A DNA stretch of 64,000 nucleotides from Gammaproteobacteria bacterium (GTDB lineage: Bacteria > Pseudomonadota > Gammaproteobacteria > Steroidobacterales > Rariloculaceae): NCBI GenBank assembly GCA_022826245.1, contig JAJDVG010000012.1, positions 1 to 64,000 of the forward strand, in the 5' to 3' direction. Under the pieces are notes generated by a model, which made no database searches, was not told the DNA's origin, and saw only the letters and a list, made by a program, of their open reading frames with translations. Both the position numbers and the translations under genes were made by a program. Shown one piece after another: positions 60,397 to 64,000 of this stretch. Positions within the stretch are counted from its first letter, which is position 1; every line of letters begins with the position of its first letter.

Positions 60397-62613
60397 ATGA
60401 CCAGACTCCTCGCGGCCAGCCTCTGCATCGCGTATTGCGGTTCCGCGCTCGCACAGCCGGGCAGTTCCGCTGCGCCCCGTACGTTCACCGATCCCGGACA
60501 GAAGATCGTCCGTATGCAAAGAACGGATTCCGCGCCCGCAATCGACGGGCTCCTCGATGAGGAAGTGTGGCGGAACGCCGCCGTCGTAGACAATCTGCAC
60601 CAGTTGGAGCCGGTCGAATACGCCGAACCGTTCGAGCCGACGACGATCCTGCTTCTTTACGATGACGATGCGCTTTATGTCGGCGCCCGTCTCTACGATT
60701 CGAGTCCTGACGAGATCTCCGCCCTCAACCTCAGGCAGAGCGACCGCATAGGCACCGACGACAACATATTTGTCCTGCTCGACCCGTTCAACAGTCAGCG
60801 CAATGGCTATTTTTTCGGAGTGAATTCGAACAGCGTTCGTCACGATGGCCTGTTTCAGAATGCGACGGACGCCTACAGCGAATGGGACGGCATCTACCGC
60901 GCACAGGCCAGCCGCTTCGAGGATGGCTGGATCGCGGAGTTCGAAATCCCGTTCAAGACGATCTCCTTCGATCAGACGACAGATACCTGGGGCATGAACT
61001 TCGTTCGAAACATGCCGAGGCTCAATTCACGCAGCGCCTGGATGTCCCGCAACCGTGAATTCGGTCCGAGTACCTTCGGGCTCGCGACCGGATTTGAGGG
61101 TATGCAGCAGGGTATCGGCCTCGACATCGTCCCGTCCGTCATAAGCCGCCGCAACAAGTCGTTCGATTCCGGCGCCACGACTTCCGACTTCGAACCTTCG
61201 CTCGACGTGGCTTACCGATTGACTCCGTCTCTCAATGCTTCGCTAACCTTCAACACGGATTTTTCGGCAACGGAAGTCGATGATCGTCAGGTCAACCTGA
61301 CGCGCTTCGGCCTGTTTTTTCCCGAAAAGCGCGATTTTTTTCTGCGTGAATCGGACATTTTCGAGTTCGGAAACATCGGTGTCCCGAACGGCGCCGTCTA
61401 CGGTTTCGGCCCGGGAGGGCAGAACGGTCGGCCATTCTTCTCGAGGCGTATCGGTCTCAGCCCGACCGGACAACCCATCGATCTCGAGTACGGCGCCAAG
61501 CTCAGCGGGCGCATCGGCGCCTGGGAACTTGGTTTGCTGTCCGTTCGCCAGGACGAATTCGCCAGTACGGACGCCGGCGCCCTGTCGGTCGCCCGAGCGA
61601 AGCTCGGCGTGTTGCGCGAATCGAGTATCGGCGTGATCGCCACCGAAGGCGACCCGGGATCGAATCTCGACAACTCGGTCGCCGGGTTCGATTTTCTCTA
61701 TCGCAACTCGCGTTTGCCCGGTGGGCGCCGCCTCGAAACGGAACTCTGGTACCAGAGCAGCGAAACGCAAGGCAGGGTCGGTGACGACTCCGCTTACGGC
61801 CTGGGGATCCGCGTACCGAGCGCCGAGGGGGTTCGCGGTGGCGTGCAGTTGCGTCGCTACGAACAGAACTTCAATCCGGCGCTCGGCTTTCTGAATCGCC
61901 CCGGAGTCACCGATACCACGTTCGATGTCGGCTACACGCTCTGGCCGCGGGAGACGCCGCTGCAAAGCTGGCTGATCACGCTCGACGGGCAGCGGATCGA
62001 CCGTATCGATGCCGGATTGCAGTCGCAATCGCTGAACTTCAGACCCGTCGACCTGACCACTCGCACAGGGGACGGGTTCAACGTGATCAATCGCGTGTAC
62101 AAGGAAAACCTGCTGAAGCCCTTCGAGATTTCGCCCGGCGTCGTGATTCCGTACGGCGCCTACGCGTTTCGCGACACGGGGTTTCAGATCACCGCCGCCG
62201 ACTACCGCAGGGTGTCCGGCATGCTGCGCTTCATCGACGGATCGTTCTACGACGGCGATCGGACAGAAATATTGTCGAGCCTGACCTGGATACCCTCAGC
62301 ACGATTTCGCGCCAGTCTGAGCTACCACTACAACGACGTCAGATTGCCGCAAGGCGAGTTCGAGACCCGCCTCGCGTCCGTCGGCGTCGACTATGTCTTC
62401 TCGTCGACGCTGTCCTGGGTCAATCTGATTCAGTACGACAACATTACCGAGACGATCGGCGCCAACATGCGCGTGCACTGGATTCCCGAAGCCGGCCGCG
62501 AACTCTACTTCGTGATCAATCACAACCTGCAGGATCGTTTCGATCGCGACAACACATTCGAGTCCGAGCGCGCTGACATCTCGATCAAGTACACACACAC
62601 TTTCAGGTTCTGA
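60397..62613 (+). CDS. DUF5916 outer-membrane protein with CBM9-like N-terminal domain
   Basis: A 738-residue protein: signal peptide (MTRLLAASLCIAYCGSALAQ), a CBM9-like beta-sandwich from about 40 to 230 (PAIDGLLDEEVWRNA, LYDDDALYVGARLYD, VLLDPFNSQRNGYFFGVN) and a DUF5916 beta-barrel region to the end. The last residue is phenylalanine after THTFR, the usual BAM recognition signal. DUF5916 proteins are often located with surface sugar or peptide degradation genes. Divergent from the 60132 gene across a 264-base region. Confidence 0.88.
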   Translation: MTRLLAASLCIAYCGSALAQPGSSAAPRTFTDPGQKIVRMQRTDSAPAIDGLLDEEVWRNAAVVDNLHQLEPVEYAEPFEPTTILLLYDDDALYVGARLYDSSPDEISALNLRQSDRIGTDDNIFVLLDPFNSQRNGYFFGVNSNSVRHDGLFQNATDAYSEWDGIYRAQASRFEDGWIAEFEIPFKTISFDQTTDTWGMNFVRNMPRLNSRSAWMSRNREFGPSTFGLATGFEGMQQGIGLDIVPSVISRRNKSFDSGATTSDFEPSLDVAYRLTPSLNASLTFNTDFSATEVDDRQVNLTRFGLFFPEKRDFFLRESDIFEFGNIGVPNGAVYGFGPGGQNGRPFFSRRIGLSPTGQPIDLEYGAKLSGRIGAWELGLLSVRQDEFASTDAGALSVARAKLGVLRESSIGVIATEGDPGSNLDNSVAGFDFLYRNSRLPGGRRLETELWYQSSETQGRVGDDSAYGLGIRVPSAEGVRGGVQLRRYEQNFNPALGFLNRPGVTDTTFDVGYTLWPRETPLQSWLITLDGQRIDRIDAGLQSQSLNFRPVDLTTRTGDGFNVINRVYKENLLKPFEISPGVVIPYGAYAFRDTGFQITAADYRRVSGMLRFIDGSFYDGDRTEILSSLTWIPSARFRASLSYHYNDVRLPQGEFETRLASVGVDYVFSSTLSWVNLIQYDNITETIGANMRVHWIPEAGRELYFVINHNLQDRFDRDNTFESERADISIKYTHTFRF

Positions 62614-62616
62614 ACC

Positions 62617-63558
62617 CTACCGCCCGCCCGAGGCGTCGCTTTGCGCCGTCCGCTCGAAGACCGTGGTGGCCGCGCCGATCATCGACGCGACGTCGCTGAG
62701 ATTCGCGGGCACGATCAGGGTATTGCCTTCCTTGGCCAGATTCCCGAACCGCTCCAGATAGTCCTCCGCGACCCGTAGCTGCATCGCCTTGTCGCCGCCC
62801 TCTTCGTTGAGCGCCGCCGCGACCTTGCTCAGGCCTTCGGCCGTCGCCTCGGCGACCGCGAGGATGGCCGCGGCCTCGCCCTCGGCCTCGTTGATCTGCT
62901 GCTGCTTGGCGGCTTCGGATTCCTTGATGACCCGCTGCTTCTCGCCCTCGGCCTCGTTGATTTTCGCGTCCCGTACACCTTCGGACTCGAGCACCGTCGC
63001 GCGCTTCTCCCGCTCGGCGCGCATCTGCTTCTCCATGGCCGTCAACACGTCGTGGGGCGGGTTGATGTTCTTGATCTCGTAGCGCAGTACCTTCACGCCC
63101 CAGGGGTTCGATGCCTGGTCGAGTTCCTCCACGACCCGCACGTTGATGTGGCTGCGTTCCTCGAAGGTCTTGTCGAGTTCGATCTTGCCGATCTCCGAAC
63201 GCAGCGTCGTCTGGGCAAGCTGCGCTATCGCGAAGAGATAGTCGCCGATGCCGTAAGACGCCTTGCTCGCCTCCATCACTTGCAGGTAAAGCACGCCGTC
63301 GACGCCCACCTGGACGTTGTCCGACGTAATGCAGATCTGCTCCTCGACATCGATGGCCTGTTCCTTGAGCGTGTGACGGTAGGCCACCCGTTCCAGGAAG
63401 GGAATGAGGATGTGGAAACCCGCCCCCAGCGTTCTCGAGTACTTGCCGAGACTCTCGACGATGTAGGCGTTCTGCTGCGGCACGACGACCGCCGTCTTGA
63501 TGATGACGATGATGGCCACGATGGCGATCGCCAGGGCCACGATGAGACCAAAATCCAT
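62617..63558 (-). CDS. qmcA: SPFH-domain paraslipin (QmcA-like)
   Basis: A 313-residue membrane-anchored SPFH/stomatin protein that forms large oligomeric cages and is often linked to the FtsH protease. One N-terminal helix (VALAIAIVAIIVIIKTAVV), SPFH domain (VVPQQNAYIVESLGKYSRTL) and a coiled-coil rich in EAEGEKQRVIKESEAAKQQ. ATG 63558 follows AAGGAGC. It pairs with nfeD upstream, the standard arrangement. The long upstream frame lies inside nfeD and is disregarded. Confidence 0.92.
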   Translation of the reverse strand: MDFGLIVALAIAIVAIIVIIKTAVVVPQQNAYIVESLGKYSRTLGAGFHILIPFLERVAYRHTLKEQAIDVEEQICITSDNVQVGVDGVLYLQVMEASKASYGIGDYLFAIAQLAQTTLRSEIGKIELDKTFEERSHINVRVVEELDQASNPWGVKVLRYEIKNINPPHDVLTAMEKQMRAEREKRATVLESEGVRDAKINEAEGEKQRVIKESEAAKQQQINEAEGEAAAILAVAEATAEGLSKVAAALNEEGGDKAMQLRVAEDYLERFGNLAKEGNTLIVPANLSDVASMIGAATTVFERTAQSDASGGR

Positions 63559-63572
63559 TTGATGCTCCTTCC

Positions 63573-64000
63573 TTAGTTCGAGGGATCGGTGACCGGATCG
63601 TCGGGCATCGCTTCGATGCCCAACTCCACGCCGTCGGCCGCCACGACACGCGCTTCGGAGCCCGACTCTATCGGCGCCCCGCCCACGTTGACGGCCGTCC
63701 ACTGTGAGCCGCGCAGCCTGACGCGCGTGCGGCCGTCGGGCGGTACGTTTTCGTTCACCGACACCCGGGCGCCGACGGAGTTGCCCTGAAATTCCTTCGT
63801 CCGGCCGCGCAGTTTGTCGTAGAGCCGCTGCCGGAACAACACCATGGAGGCGATGCCGAGCACGGCGAACAACAGCCACTGCCCCCAGACGGGCAACGAA
63901 ACGCCGGCGAACTCGACCAGGCCGACGCAGATGGCCGCAGCGCCGACGAAGATCAGGTAGAACGCCGCATCGACCGCGAACAGTTCCGCGCCCATGAGCA
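63573..64000 (-). CDS. nfeD: NfeD-like protein, 5' end beyond window
   Basis: A short NfeD-family protein, partner of the paraslipin. Two membrane helices (FAVDAAFYLIFVGAAAICVGLVEF and VWGQWLLFAVLGIASMVLF) and a C-terminal OB-fold (GNSVGARVSVNENV, GSQWTAVN, VVAADGVELGIEA) are visible. An ATG at 63995 starts within what should be the first helix region, so the real start probably lies outside the window. Confidence 0.82.
   Translation of the reverse strand, partial: LMGAELFAVDAAFYLIFVGAAAICVGLVEFAGVSLPVWGQWLLFAVLGIASMVLFRQRLYDKLRGRTKEFQGNSVGARVSVNENVPPDGRTRVRLRGSQWTAVNVGGAPIESGSEARVVAADGVELGIEAMPDDPVTDPSN

Overview
This is a GC-rich chromosomal window from a gammaproteobacterium. The evidence is gene order: dapA next to gcvR-bcp, rpsP-rimM-trmD-rplS, rpsF-rpsR-(DUF2232)-rplI-dnaB-radA, and a sufBCDSUT operon headed by an Rrf2 regulator. 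The many secreted proteins of uncharacterised families (DUF6152, DUF5916, DUF1214, a GRWDGDTLV family) fit environmental or marine lineages of the Steroidobacterales/Woeseiales type; that placement is an inference from gene content only.

Layout. 1-11.5 kb is accessory metabolism and envelope: a DUF1214 protein cut by the window edge, two exported amidohydrolases, an HtrA protease, a dienelactone-hydrolase-like enzyme, three small membrane proteins, a lipoprotein made of three SnoaL-like domains, and an alpha/beta hydrolase. 11.8-14.2 kb is a complete bufferin-type RiPP operon: a DUF2282 precursor with four cysteines, a DUF692/MNIO modifying enzyme, a DUF2063 partner and a DoxX membrane protein. 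14.2-30.8 kb is mostly core: dapA and a short lipoprotein, gcvR, bcp, a BepA-type protease, class I aldolase, the suf operon, a SixA-like phosphatase, a TauD-like dioxygenase, a DASS transporter and SppA. 30.8-34.6 kb is a TRAP transporter with its TPR lipoprotein TatT (TatT-DctP-DctQ-DctM), directly downstream of the rpsP-rimM-trmD-rplS operon. 36.7-46.5 kb carries ffh, radA, dnaB, rplI, DUF2232, rpsR, rpsF, rlmB and an RNase R gene without its 5' half.

46.5-64 kb is accessory again. It has two DUF6152 genes, each just downstream of a gene of the GRWDGDTLV family; a tRNA-Leu(CAG) with a VapBC toxin-antitoxin pair behind it; an NCS1 permease-DUF917-HyuA operon; an acyl-CoA-dehydrogenase-fold monooxygenase; a metallo-beta-lactamase-fold protein that has lost several metal-binding histidines; a DUF5916 outer-membrane protein; and a paraslipin/NfeD pair.

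Most notable points: the bufferin operon; the repeated module pairing DUF6152 (mature form predicted to start His-His) with a GRWDGDTLV protein, that family being present six times in five genes; long low-complexity tails on ribosomal proteins S6 and L9; an RNase R reduced to its catalytic and S1 domains at the edge of the accessory block; and a DctQ gene whose only plausible full-length start is CTG.
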